A DNA stretch of 64,000 bases from Gammaproteobacteria bacterium. Lineage in GTDB: Bacteria; Pseudomonadota; Gammaproteobacteria; Pseudomonadales; Ketobacteraceae. Numbering within the stretch: position 1 is the stretch's first letter; every line of letters begins with the position of its first letter. The translations under genes were made by a program, and so were the position numbers. The stretch lies in NCBI GenBank assembly GCA_013178375.1, contig JABLXQ010000010.1, forward strand, positions 62,001-126,000, written 5' to 3'. Below the pieces are notes generated by a model. That model saw nothing but the letters and a program-made list of their open reading frames with translations, searched no databases and was not told the origin of the DNA. Positions 45,915 through 54,223 of the stretch are shown piece by piece.

Positions 45915-46003
45915 GCGGGGGAGTCAGCGTTTCCTCCCGTCATCACAAATTCATCAATCGCACCCATTAGACCTCCAGGCGCAATTGGTTGAGTCGGCGG
46001 CAA

Positions 46004-46753
46004 TCACCGCAGAAAACGGTGATCAATGATTTGTAATTTGCCATCCCGGTTAAACACCAGTTGCACAAATCCCATGGAGAATTCGCTGATGGAAAATGGA
46101 ATAGCCGCCTGCCAGGCGTTGTCATCATCCTTCAGTTTGTACTGAATCTTGAATGCGCCGGAGTCGTTCAACGGGACGCTGTGTACCGTTTGCTGTTGCT
46201 GTGGAATCGCGTCGATGCGATAACGGCTGTCCTGATGGATGACGGCAATCCATTCGATGGACTGGGATGAAAGATTCAGGATGGCAAAGGACACACGGTT
46301 TCCCTGATAGAAAATCAAAAAGCTCAGCCCAATGATGGCCACCAGCGAAGCAAAAGGTTTTGCCAGCGGTAAAAGCGCATTCGCCTTGCGTGGCAGGACC
46401 AATTTGGCGTAGGTCACAAACTGCCTGGAGCCCCAGGCCCACACCAGCAACCCGAGCCAGAACAACCCCAATACCAATTTTCCTGCTATCACGTAGACAT
46501 TGTTCAGATTTCCGGAATACAGGAAAAAGGGACTATCAATGCCTCCCGCCAATTGCACTAGTCCGATGCCAGCTGCGGTCACCACTACGGCGGCCGCAAT
46601 CACCCGATAGGCGGCGTTGGCCTCGCTACTGGAAACACCCTTTTCCGATAACACATTGGCTTTGCGCAGTTTGAACACGGTTACGCCCACAAGACCAATG
46701 GGAATCACAATAAACCAAAGGTATTTGAGGACAATGGCCACTGCATCCGACAT
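46004..46753 (-). CDS. Inner-membrane protein, unknown
   Basis: 249 residues with four membrane helices (about 5-25, 47-70, 83-108, 135-152) and a C-terminal beta-like extracytoplasmic domain of ~95 residues. The domain starts RVSFAILNLSSQSIEW and may bind a ligand. No family recognised. Confidence 0.72.
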   Translation of the reverse strand: MSDAVAIVLKYLWFIVIPIGLVGVTVFKLRKANVLSEKGVSSSEANAAYRVIAAAVVVTAAGIGLVQLAGGIDSPFFLYSGNLNNVYVIAGKLVLGLFWLGLLVWAWGSRQFVTYAKLVLPRKANALLPLAKPFASLVAIIGLSFLIFYQGNRVSFAILNLSSQSIEWIAVIHQDSRYRIDAIPQQQQTVHSVPLNDSGAFKIQYKLKDDDNAWQAAIPFSISEFSMGFVQLVFNRDGKLQIIDHRFLR

Positions 46754-47068
46754 ATTGTTACTTCACCTTTTTCGCTTGCGATAATGCACACACCCAGCGG
46801 CCACAATATCATTTTGCAGAGGCAAAGCGAGCGTCGCGGCAAGTTTAGCATTCCTAAGTCTCTGAACAGAGTCAGGCTACACCTATCCCGAACTGGCCAA
46901 CCCCAACGACGCCCGTTCATGCTGTCTAACCTGTTGATAGTATATGCAATTATATCCACCACTTTTCTGTAAGTTTGATCGCCATACCCTTGTTAACGTT
47001 TGTCGACAATTCTTATGGTAGGATTTGCCCCCATTTTATTTACCTGCTACCGGCAGCACAGGATTTTC
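46754..47068. promoter_or_regulatory. Divergent region between membrane protein and acyltransferase
   Basis: 315 bp without a gene, AT-rich in its right half (46930-47040), where promoters of the acyltransferase are expected. No secure boxes were identified. Confidence 0.35.
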
Positions 47069-47653
47069 ATGCGTCGTACCGTCTACAACACCCCGGTCAT
47101 CAAGCAGATCCTCACCGCAGTGTCCTGGCTGGGGCTCAAACTGGCCGGCTGGAAACTGGAAGGCCAACCGCCGCTGGAGAAAAAATACGTGCTGATTGCG
47201 GTGCCACACACCACCAACTGGGACTTTCCCATCACACTGGCGATGGCGTTTTTGTTCAAGTTCGACATTTTCTGGATGGGAAAGGATTCGCTGTTCAAGG
47301 GGGCGTCCGGGCCGGTCATGCGCTGGCTGGGGGGGATTCCTGTGAATCGTTCGGCCTCATCCAATCTGGTGCAGCAAACCATCGACGCGTTCAACGCCAA
47401 CGACAAGCTGGTGATTACCATTCCGCCGGAAGGCACCCGCTCCCGCGTGGAAAAATGGAAGACCGGTTTTTACTACATTGCATACGGCGCCAAGGTGCCG
47501 ATTGCGCTGGGGTTTCTGGATTACCAACGCAAGGTGGGCGGTTTTCTGCCAACATTTTACCCCACTGGAAATGCAGACAAGGACATTGCCGAAATCCGGA
47601 AATTCTATGCCGATATCAGCGGCCTGCGAGCTGATCAATGTCATATTGATTGA
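47069..47653 (+). CDS. 1-acyl-glycerol-3-phosphate acyltransferase-like (PlsC family)
   Basis: 194 residues from ATG 47069, preceded by AGGA seven bases upstream; the frame continues to a further ATG at 47000. Catalytic motif in altered form VPHTTNWDF (usual NHxxxxD; here HTTNWD) near residues 45-52, and PPEGTRSR near 118-125 for the glycerol phosphate site. Hydrophobic first 25 residues. Transfers an acyl chain to a lysophospholipid or related alcohol. Confidence 0.88.
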   Translation: MRRTVYNTPVIKQILTAVSWLGLKLAGWKLEGQPPLEKKYVLIAVPHTTNWDFPITLAMAFLFKFDIFWMGKDSLFKGASGPVMRWLGGIPVNRSASSNLVQQTIDAFNANDKLVITIPPEGTRSRVEKWKTGFYYIAYGAKVPIALGFLDYQRKVGGFLPTFYPTGNADKDIAEIRKFYADISGLRADQCHID

Positions 47654-47884
47654 CCCGCTTCTTGAGAGAGCCTCGCTTCAACCATCCGAATCACCACTTC
47701 AGACAGTTGTGGAAATATGGATATTGCAACTGTTGCTGTCAATAGTGTCGCATGCAGCATAATCGTGTACGCCCCTCGCCCTTTGCAGGCTAAATCATAG
47801 GAGCCTACTTCAAGCTGAAAGCAGAAGTTTGTCCGAAAAATTTGAATAGAAGTATTCGACCCGAAGAAAAAGTTTGGATAGTTC

Positions 47885-47942
47885 TTTAGCAGGCTGTTGA
47901 AAAACTAATGCGCTCGCAACGTTTTTCAACAGCCATGCTAAA
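47885..47942. repeat. Long inverted repeat (GGCTGTTGAAAAAC)
   Basis: Arms TTTAGC-A-GGCTGTTGAAAAAC and GTTTTTCAACAGCC-AT-GCTAAA around a 15-base centre. The 14-bp and 6-bp blocks are exact complements. GGCTGTTGAAAAA is a common insertion-sequence end, so this may be a miniature or collapsed element; it could also terminate the convergent transcripts on both sides. Confidence 0.75.
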
Positions 47943-48012
47943 TGGCAATTCAACACCTGCATTTCTCGGACGAGTTCGGCTCAACGAAGCTGTTGAGCCG
48001 AATTCCGCACCA

Positions 48013-49461
48013 TTATTCAGCAATACATCCGCAAACCGAACCTGCGCTGGTATTGAGATTGGTCCACTGCCCGTTCCATTTGACATTGTTTGCTGCATTT
48101 GGACACACCCCAGGTTTCGCGGTTGTGCCCTGGCATATAGCAGGCGCCATGCTGTTATCACCAATCACGGTCCCTGCCGATACATCCACGGCCTCGCCTT
48201 TACCCAGCACGATATCCAGAAAAATGTGGCTTAGATTCTGGCTGGTAATATTGTTATTAACGCTGTTGCCCGTTCCCACATAATTGTGGCAACCAAAGCA
48301 GTTGCTGATGAATGTCGTACTGGTCAGATCCACATTCTGGAAAGTGGTTTCGGCTACCGTATTTGCCAATCGCAGGGATCCACGTTCGTTCGGAACGCCT
48401 ACGCCGCCAGAGCTTTTGGTGGTATCACTCACCCACAAATCGCCAACGTTAAAATAGTTGCTCAGCACGCTCATTGATGTCGGTGCACTCGGCGCAGATA
48501 CCAAAGCAGCCACACCGCTGTTCTGTTGTTGAATATCCTGCACATTTACCGCAGCGTTTGAGTCACCGACTGCCGTACCAAACGGATACACGCGGCAGAT
48601 GTTGGTAGGAGCGCCAGTGGGTGCGGTCTGGTTTTTCAGTGGATTGTTGAAATTGCAAGGGTTCTTGGGGGCAGCAGACCCTGGCAGGGCCGCCGTACAA
48701 CTCTGGCTGGCGAATGTCCAGGGAGCACTGGGTTGGGTGCCGGCAGGCGTACAGTCGGGCGAATTGATCTTGTGTTCAAAGGTTGCCCAAACGAATTCCG
48801 GGTGATTGGGTGTGGCTATCGCAATGTGCATTCCGACCAGGCCGAGTGTTTGCGGTTGTCCTCCTATCAGCTGTTGTTGCGTAACGAAATTGCCTGCAGC
48901 AATTTCGCTGGCCGACAGCACCTTCCAGGCACCTTTTATTTCGGTTGTGCCGCCGGGGAAATTGATCAGATTCTGCTTTTGAAGCTCAACGGCACTACCC
49001 GACAGGCTGCACATTCCCTTGCTAAAATGCACATCGTAATAGATGACATTCCCATCCTGCGCATAAATGGTTGCGCCATCACCAGCCTGTCCTGTGGACA
49101 GCGGTGTGTCGTGCGCCTTGTTCAAACTGGTTCTCAACGTTGGTCCGGTGACCGCAGCATCGCAGGAATTTGCGGGGTTACCATCAGCATCAAACTCAAG
49201 CACTGCATACTGGTTTGGGTCCATGAAATTGCGCTGACCACTGCTGTTGTTGGACATCAGATACAGATATGCCTGTGTCGAGAACTGGTAAAAATCGCAA
49301 AATGTTGAATCGCCCGGCCCCGCACTTTGCTTTACCTCGGTTGGCATTGCGGGATTTGTGAGCCAGCCCGGGTCCACCGTGCAGGTATCAGCAGCCACTG
49401 CGTGCGCATTCAGTCCAGCGAGAATGAGGCTAGAGCATAACAGCATTCGCTTGTTCTTCAT
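48013..49461 (-). CDS. Secreted protein with one CxxCH heme-binding motif
   Basis: 482 residues, GGAAGGA eight bases before ATG, signal peptide ending AVA. Mid-part WATFEHKINSPDC; the C-terminal part has one cytochrome-c-type site CFGCHNYVG (about residues 392-400) with preceding LTSTTFISN. About 18 Cys in total (several pairs) suggest disulfides. Possibly a mono-heme redox protein; I know no named family. The protein ends CGCIAE. Confidence 0.75.
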   Translation of the reverse strand: MKNKRMLLCSSLILAGLNAHAVAADTCTVDPGWLTNPAMPTEVKQSAGPGDSTFCDFYQFSTQAYLYLMSNNSSGQRNFMDPNQYAVLEFDADGNPANSCDAAVTGPTLRTSLNKAHDTPLSTGQAGDGATIYAQDGNVIYYDVHFSKGMCSLSGSAVELQKQNLINFPGGTTEIKGAWKVLSASEIAAGNFVTQQQLIGGQPQTLGLVGMHIAIATPNHPEFVWATFEHKINSPDCTPAGTQPSAPWTFASQSCTAALPGSAAPKNPCNFNNPLKNQTAPTGAPTNICRVYPFGTAVGDSNAAVNVQDIQQQNSGVAALVSAPSAPTSMSVLSNYFNVGDLWVSDTTKSSGGVGVPNERGSLRLANTVAETTFQNVDLTSTTFISNCFGCHNYVGTGNSVNNNITSQNLSHIFLDIVLGKGEAVDVSAGTVIGDNSMAPAICQGTTAKPGVCPNAANNVKWNGQWTNLNTSAGSVCGCIAE

Positions 49462-49747
49462 TTTTGTGTTCCTTCCGTTGGAATTCTACGAAGCAGCAGA
49501 TCGCCCGTGGCGAATCTTCAGCACGGAATTCATTTGAATGATGAAATTGTTGGCGCGGGGGTGTGTTGTTACGGTTGGATACAGAACTGAAAATTTGGAA
49601 TTGAAAAAATCATCCTGATTTTGCATTTGTATCACGCAGGCCTTCCGCGCCATCACTGAAATGGTAGACGCTGGCTGCAAAGTGTCAAAAAAAACTGTGG
49701 CACTTTCGTGCGAACGGCATCATTCGTCTCAAGCGCGTTTCATATAT

Positions 49748-51571
49748 TCACGTATCCACACCGATGTACCGCGCAAGAAAACGCACCACCGCCGGTGAAT
49801 CGTAGCTGTTGGCAACGCCGCGTAATTTCTTCGTGAAGCCTGAATACTGCGCATCCTGTTCAACCAGGCTCTCCAGCAGCCGGTTGATGGCAGTGAAATC
49901 GCCGGCGAGTGCGAGTCGATGCAGAGAGCGCAGAACCTCATCCGGTGGCGGCGTTATTTCAGGCAGGGGAACGCTTATTTTGTTGAGCGCGTTGCCATAT
50001 TTCCAATCCAGTTGCAGTAATTCACCCAGGTGTCGAATCAGCGTTTCCTGATCGATCGGTTTGCTCAGGAAATAATTTACGCCCGCACGCAGTGCGTTTT
50101 GATGGGTGTCCGGCGTTGCGCTGGCAGATGCCATGATGATGGGCATAGCGGTTTCGTCGGTGCGGATGCGCCGCGCAAGTTCATCCCCCCGCATGCCGGG
50201 CAGCGCATAATCCAGGATCACAAGATCCGGCTTCCATTCCTCCATCACAGTCAGGGCGCTGTTGCCATCGCTTGCTTCGTTGACGACAAAACCCAGCGAA
50301 CCCAAAAATTCCAGCAGCAATTCGCGGTTCTCGGCAATGTCATCCACAACCAGTACGCGCCGAGGGGAGCCAGAGTAACCGGTGGGGATGGGTGCATCGG
50401 GTTGCACGGACACTTCATCGGAGCATAGCGGTACGGTAATCAGAAATCGAAAGCGGCTGCCCACGCCCAGGGTACTGCTTGCCTGAATTTTTCCATTCAT
50501 CAGGTTGACCAGCTGCTGGCTGATATCCAGCCCCAATCCAGACCCGCCCACTCTGCGATCGATGTCACCGACCTGCTCAAAGGAATCGAATGCGATTTTG
50601 AGATCATCTTCTGACATGCCGATGCCGGAATCGGTGACTTCAAAATACAGGTCAATATTGCCAGGGGTGCCTGATACGGCATTCACCATCAATCCCACGC
50701 TGCCGGCATCGGTAAATTTGATGGCGTTACTCAGCAGATTCAACAGCACTTGCCGCAGGCGTTTGTCATCGACCAGCACGGTGTCGGGCAATTCAGGATC
50801 GGGCGAATAGTAAAGTTCCAGGCCCTTTTGTGCGGCGCGCACACTCACCATGTCGATGATGTCTTTCAGAAAGAGAGGCAATTGAACCGGGCGTGGCTCC
50901 AGTGTGACTTTGCCAGCGTCAATTTTTGACAGATCCAGTATGTCGCTGATCAGCGCCAGCAATTGCTGGCCACTTTGTTGAATGGCGATCACACCCTTGC
51001 GTTGCCGTTCGGGCAGATCAAGTGTGCGTTTGAGCATCTGCGCATAGCCCACGATCACGTTCAGGGGCGTGCGCAACTCATGGCTTACATTGGTCAGGAA
51101 GGTGCCTTTGGCCTGATTGGCGATTTCTGCCTGTTCCTTGGCGTGCAGCAAATTTTCATTCGATATCAGCAGTTGCTGATTCACTTTTTCCAGTTGGGCG
51201 GGGCTGGGAATCCGCAGTGCCACAGGCACCAGCTTCACCAGCAGAATGGCGGTCACGACGGAGGCAACGGCGGTAATCGCCTTGATGACACCCATGAACC
51301 AGTACGAGGGATTCCAGATAACCCAGATCTCGGTGATATGGGTGGCGCCACAAGCCAGAATGAAGATGCCAAAGGCCATCAGCATCCAGTCGAACGGTAT
51401 GTCGCGCCGCTTGCGGATGAAGTAAATCAGGGTACAGGGGATCGTCATATAGGCGAGTGCAATGAGCCCGTCTGAGATCACATTGAGCCAGAGCAGTTCG
51501 GGTTTCCACAGATAGCAGTGCCCGTGGGGCATAAAACCATTGCTGCTGAAAAAGTCAGTTAAGGCGTTCAT
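49748..51571 (-). CDS. Ethylene-receptor-like hybrid histidine kinase
   Basis: 607 residues from ATG 51569-51571, GGAGGG upstream. The N-terminal three-helix domain reads like plant ETR1: VISDGLIALAYMTIPCTL, then FGIFILACGATH. Asp34, Cys74 and His78 each sit nine positions after ETR1 Asp25, Cys65 and His69, the copper and ethylene ligands. Then a kinase domain with phospho-acceptor His in FLTNVSHELRTPL, N-box QVLLNLLSNAIKF and G-boxes, and a receiver with Asp in LVILDYALPG. Likely an ethylene or small-alkene sensor; ligand is inference. Divergent from the deaminase-like gene. Confidence 0.9.
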   Translation of the reverse strand: MNALTDFFSSNGFMPHGHCYLWKPELLWLNVISDGLIALAYMTIPCTLIYFIRKRRDIPFDWMLMAFGIFILACGATHITEIWVIWNPSYWFMGVIKAITAVASVVTAILLVKLVPVALRIPSPAQLEKVNQQLLISNENLLHAKEQAEIANQAKGTFLTNVSHELRTPLNVIVGYAQMLKRTLDLPERQRKGVIAIQQSGQQLLALISDILDLSKIDAGKVTLEPRPVQLPLFLKDIIDMVSVRAAQKGLELYYSPDPELPDTVLVDDKRLRQVLLNLLSNAIKFTDAGSVGLMVNAVSGTPGNIDLYFEVTDSGIGMSEDDLKIAFDSFEQVGDIDRRVGGSGLGLDISQQLVNLMNGKIQASSTLGVGSRFRFLITVPLCSDEVSVQPDAPIPTGYSGSPRRVLVVDDIAENRELLLEFLGSLGFVVNEASDGNSALTVMEEWKPDLVILDYALPGMRGDELARRIRTDETAMPIIMASASATPDTHQNALRAGVNYFLSKPIDQETLIRHLGELLQLDWKYGNALNKISVPLPEITPPPDEVLRSLHRLALAGDFTAINRLLESLVEQDAQYSGFTKKLRGVANSYDSPAVVRFLARYIGVDT

Positions 51572-51718
51572 GCCTGATCCCTCCATAGATTTGTGTGGTT
51601 CCACCATGAAATGCCATGTAAGAATATGTGCCAAAGCGGGAGAGCGCAAAGGTGGGTGGCGTTCTGCTCAACGTCAGGGCTATTTCATTTCAACAGGCAT
51701 CACCGGAGGGAACCATCC

Positions 51719-52303
51719 ATGGGAACAGTCACAAGACTCACACACGCTGCTCAGTTCGGAGCAGGGAATAAAGCGCTTGATCGGGTCAATCAACACAATA
51801 ATGACACTGATGCCGAGATTGACTATCCAGGTCTGACGAATGGCAATTTGTGGGGTTCCCTGATGGTCCGGGACCGGGGTGGTAACCCGCACAAGATATT
51901 CTACGCAGTACGCGATGAACAGACCCGAGATAGCGCTCATATCGAGGAGCTGCTGCTGAATAGTCTTAAGGCGTACTTACAAACGACGGGGTCTGGTTTG
52001 TCCTCGTTTAAAGTGATCGTGTTCATCAACCAATCCCCCTGCACAGACTGTGCGAGCAAGATGGTTCAACGGTGTGGTGACGTTGCGGGTCTTGTTGCGG
52101 CCGGTGCAGTAATTGACTTCAGTTTTGTGTACAGCAAACTGTATGCGAAAAACAATGGGGATAACCAAAGACGGGGTCTGTTCGCCTCAAAGCCTGCTGC
52201 TCTTAAAAAATACAGTGACCTTTCAGGTTGGTATACGTTGGAGAATACGACGGAGTTCGGCCTGCGCATCCGTCACATCGACGATACCAAGTCACCGAAA
52301 TAG
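51719..52303 (+). CDS. Cytidine-deaminase-fold protein
   Basis: 194 residues from ATG 51719 with GGAGGG eight bases upstream. The zinc site of the deaminase fold is visible: His74-x-Glu76 (SAHIEELLL) and Cys108-x-x-Cys111 (SPCTDCASKM). The spacing fits nucleotide or nucleic-acid deaminases, but the body is not a known CDA or dCMP deaminase to my eye. No signal peptide. It could be a toxin-type deaminase, an RNA or DNA editor, or a housekeeping nucleotide enzyme. Confidence 0.78.
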   Translation: MGTVTRLTHAAQFGAGNKALDRVNQHNNDTDAEIDYPGLTNGNLWGSLMVRDRGGNPHKIFYAVRDEQTRDSAHIEELLLNSLKAYLQTTGSGLSSFKVIVFINQSPCTDCASKMVQRCGDVAGLVAAGAVIDFSFVYSKLYAKNNGDNQRRGLFASKPAALKKYSDLSGWYTLENTTEFGLRIRHIDDTKSPK

Positions 52304-52404
52304 TAGAGTGCAGCAGGCCTGTGTATAGCCACAGGCCATAGATCGCCGCCTGTTCGTAGGGGCATGTCAAATTAAAGTTATGATTTTTATATTGGGAATG
52401 TTCT

Positions 52405-52821
52405 ATGTACACGGGAAGCTGTCTTTGTGGTGGTGTCAAATTTGAGATAAGCCAGGAAATTGGTCCAATTCAGATATGTCATTGCATTCAATGCAGGAAG
52501 GCTCAGGGCAGTGCAATTGTCACCAATGCTCCTGTGCAAGAGGAAAATTTCAAGTTCACTTCGGGTAGCGATTTGCTAAGCTCGTTTGAATCATCGCCTG
52601 GCAAGCAGAGGTTTTTCTGCAAAGTCTGTGGTTCGCCCATTTATAGTAAAACCACTAAATTGCCTGGCGTTGTCCGTATTAGAGCAGGAACCATCGACGG
52701 CGAAATTGACACGAAGCCAATGGCGCACTTCTATGTCGCGCATAAAGCAAATTGGTATGAAATAGCGGATGATTTGCCCCAATTTCCTGAAGGGTATAGT
52801 CCGCCCGGCAAAAAATCATAG
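52405..52821 (+). CDS. GFA-family zinc protein
   Basis: 138 residues. Zinc cysteines in SCLCGGVKF, CHCIQCRK and FCKVCGSPIY give the Mss4-like fold of the glutathione-dependent formaldehyde-activating (GFA) family. Cytosolic. Substrate unknown. About 70 bp before a VOC gene on the same strand. Confidence 0.9.
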   Translation: MYTGSCLCGGVKFEISQEIGPIQICHCIQCRKAQGSAIVTNAPVQEENFKFTSGSDLLSSFESSPGKQRFFCKVCGSPIYSKTTKLPGVVRIRAGTIDGEIDTKPMAHFYVAHKANWYEIADDLPQFPEGYSPPGKKS

Positions 52822-52892
52822 CAAGTAATTCAAGTGGGCAGTGCGACGCGCAGCCGTTTACTCCACCGTCAGCATTTATTGAGTACAAAATC

Positions 52893-53279
52893 ATGATCGA
52901 TCATACAGGCGTAGTTGTAAGCGATTTTGAAAAGAGTAAGGCATTTTACTCGGCAGCACTTTTAGTCATTGGCTATTCGCTTCTCATGGAGCTTCCAGCT
53001 TCGTTAACTGGTCATACTGATGTTGCAGGTTTCGGTGAGCCGCCAAAGCCAGACTTCTGGATAAGCAAGGGTTTGCCCAATAATCCCCCTGTGCATGTGG
53101 CGTTTCGCGCTGCTACTCGTGCCCATGTTGACGCATTCTATAAAGCGGCAGTTGCGGCGGGTGGTCGCGACAATGGCCCACCTGGCCTGCGTTTGCACTA
53201 TCATACAAATTACTACGGTGCGTTTGTTCTTGATCCTGACGGCCACAGTATTGAAGCTGTATGCCATATGCCCGCGTAA
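52893..53279 (+). CDS. VOC-superfamily protein (glyoxalase/dioxygenase fold)
   Basis: 128 residues. Starts IDHTGVVVSDFEKSKAFYSAAL, the usual VOC opening with a metal His, and continues with HVAFRAATRAHVDAF and YGAFVLDPDGHSIEAV, which carries the acidic C-terminal ligand. Single VOC module, so probably a homodimer. May act on a small electrophile with the neighbouring GFA protein. Confidence 0.9.
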   Translation: MIDHTGVVVSDFEKSKAFYSAALLVIGYSLLMELPASLTGHTDVAGFGEPPKPDFWISKGLPNNPPVHVAFRAATRAHVDAFYKAAVAAGGRDNGPPGLRLHYHTNYYGAFVLDPDGHSIEAVCHMPA

Positions 53280-53297
53280 TCATGCCTGATAAGCCGC

Positions 53298-54179
53298 TCA
53301 CTCCGCCGTACAACGGCGGGTGTTTTCGTTCGGCACCGGGCTGACTTCCAATAACTGCTTCTCTGTCCCCAGCGCGTAGATGACTGGTGTCGCTGCGCAG
53401 CCGTAGTCGCGGCAAAACACCGTATAGTGTCCGTCGGACGTCTGGCCTTCGGCATTCAGGAAGAAATCACCATCGGCCCAACCATTGTAGGTGCCGGCAA
53501 ATTTCAGCCGCTGCCCGCCGCTTCTCACCGTGGAATAGTAGCCACCGTCTTCGTTCAGGTAACCGTAGATGGCGCCGCTGTTGAGGTTGATGTTCTCGCC
53601 GGTGTCAGGATCGGTTTTCTCGAAAAAATTGAACGTATAGGTTTGCGATCCGGCAGTGGGGATGTCGAAGAAGATGCTGCGGTCCAGGATGCGGGTTTGC
53701 CGGGTGACGGTGCCACCGTAATCGTCTGTCAGCGTGTCGGTCGCGTCCTCGTCGCCGATGGGCGGCAGCTGGCGGTACACCTGGGACACAAAGAAATTTT
53801 CCCAGGCCTCGATCACGGTGCGGTTTTTCAGCTGGCTGTCGGCTGGATTTTCATCGATCACGTACAGCCGCTCGTGATGATAGGTTTTGCCCTGCACATC
53901 GAAGCGCAGCTTGACCAGGGTGGCGCGATCCAGATCTAGATTTTCACCGCCATAGGCGCAGGACTCGCTGGGAACGGGATCGAGAGTATCGGTGGTCAGG
54001 TAAACGTTGCGAGCCGTGGGCGGCAGGGTGATCGCCAGGGTTTGCGCAGCCTGGAAACGGCCGGCTTCCGGCAAAAATACCACGGTGGTGTCTTCCACGG
54101 TTTTGCAGGCGGTCAGCGCGAGGGCGAGTGTTCCCAGGCTGGCGATGACGGCGATTTTCTTTTTCGGTAGCAGATGCAT
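53298..54179 (-). CDS. Lipoprotein, unknown
   Basis: 293 residues. Lipobox LTAC at about residues 22-25. Beta-rich mature domain with NYNFFE-like and YTFNFFEKTDPDTG strands. 44 bp downstream of another lipoprotein gene on the same strand. GGAG eight bases upstream. No family recognised. Confidence 0.78.
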   Translation of the reverse strand: MHLLPKKKIAVIASLGTLALALTACKTVEDTTVVFLPEAGRFQAAQTLAITLPPTARNVYLTTDTLDPVPSESCAYGGENLDLDRATLVKLRFDVQGKTYHHERLYVIDENPADSQLKNRTVIEAWENFFVSQVYRQLPPIGDEDATDTLTDDYGGTVTRQTRILDRSIFFDIPTAGSQTYTFNFFEKTDPDTGENINLNSGAIYGYLNEDGGYYSTVRSGGQRLKFAGTYNGWADGDFFLNAEGQTSDGHYTVFCRDYGCAATPVIYALGTEKQLLEVSPVPNENTRRCTAE

Positions 54180-54223
54180 GGTGCAGTTCTCCAGAATAAG
54201 GGGCGTCAGGCGCTGGGCGCTGT

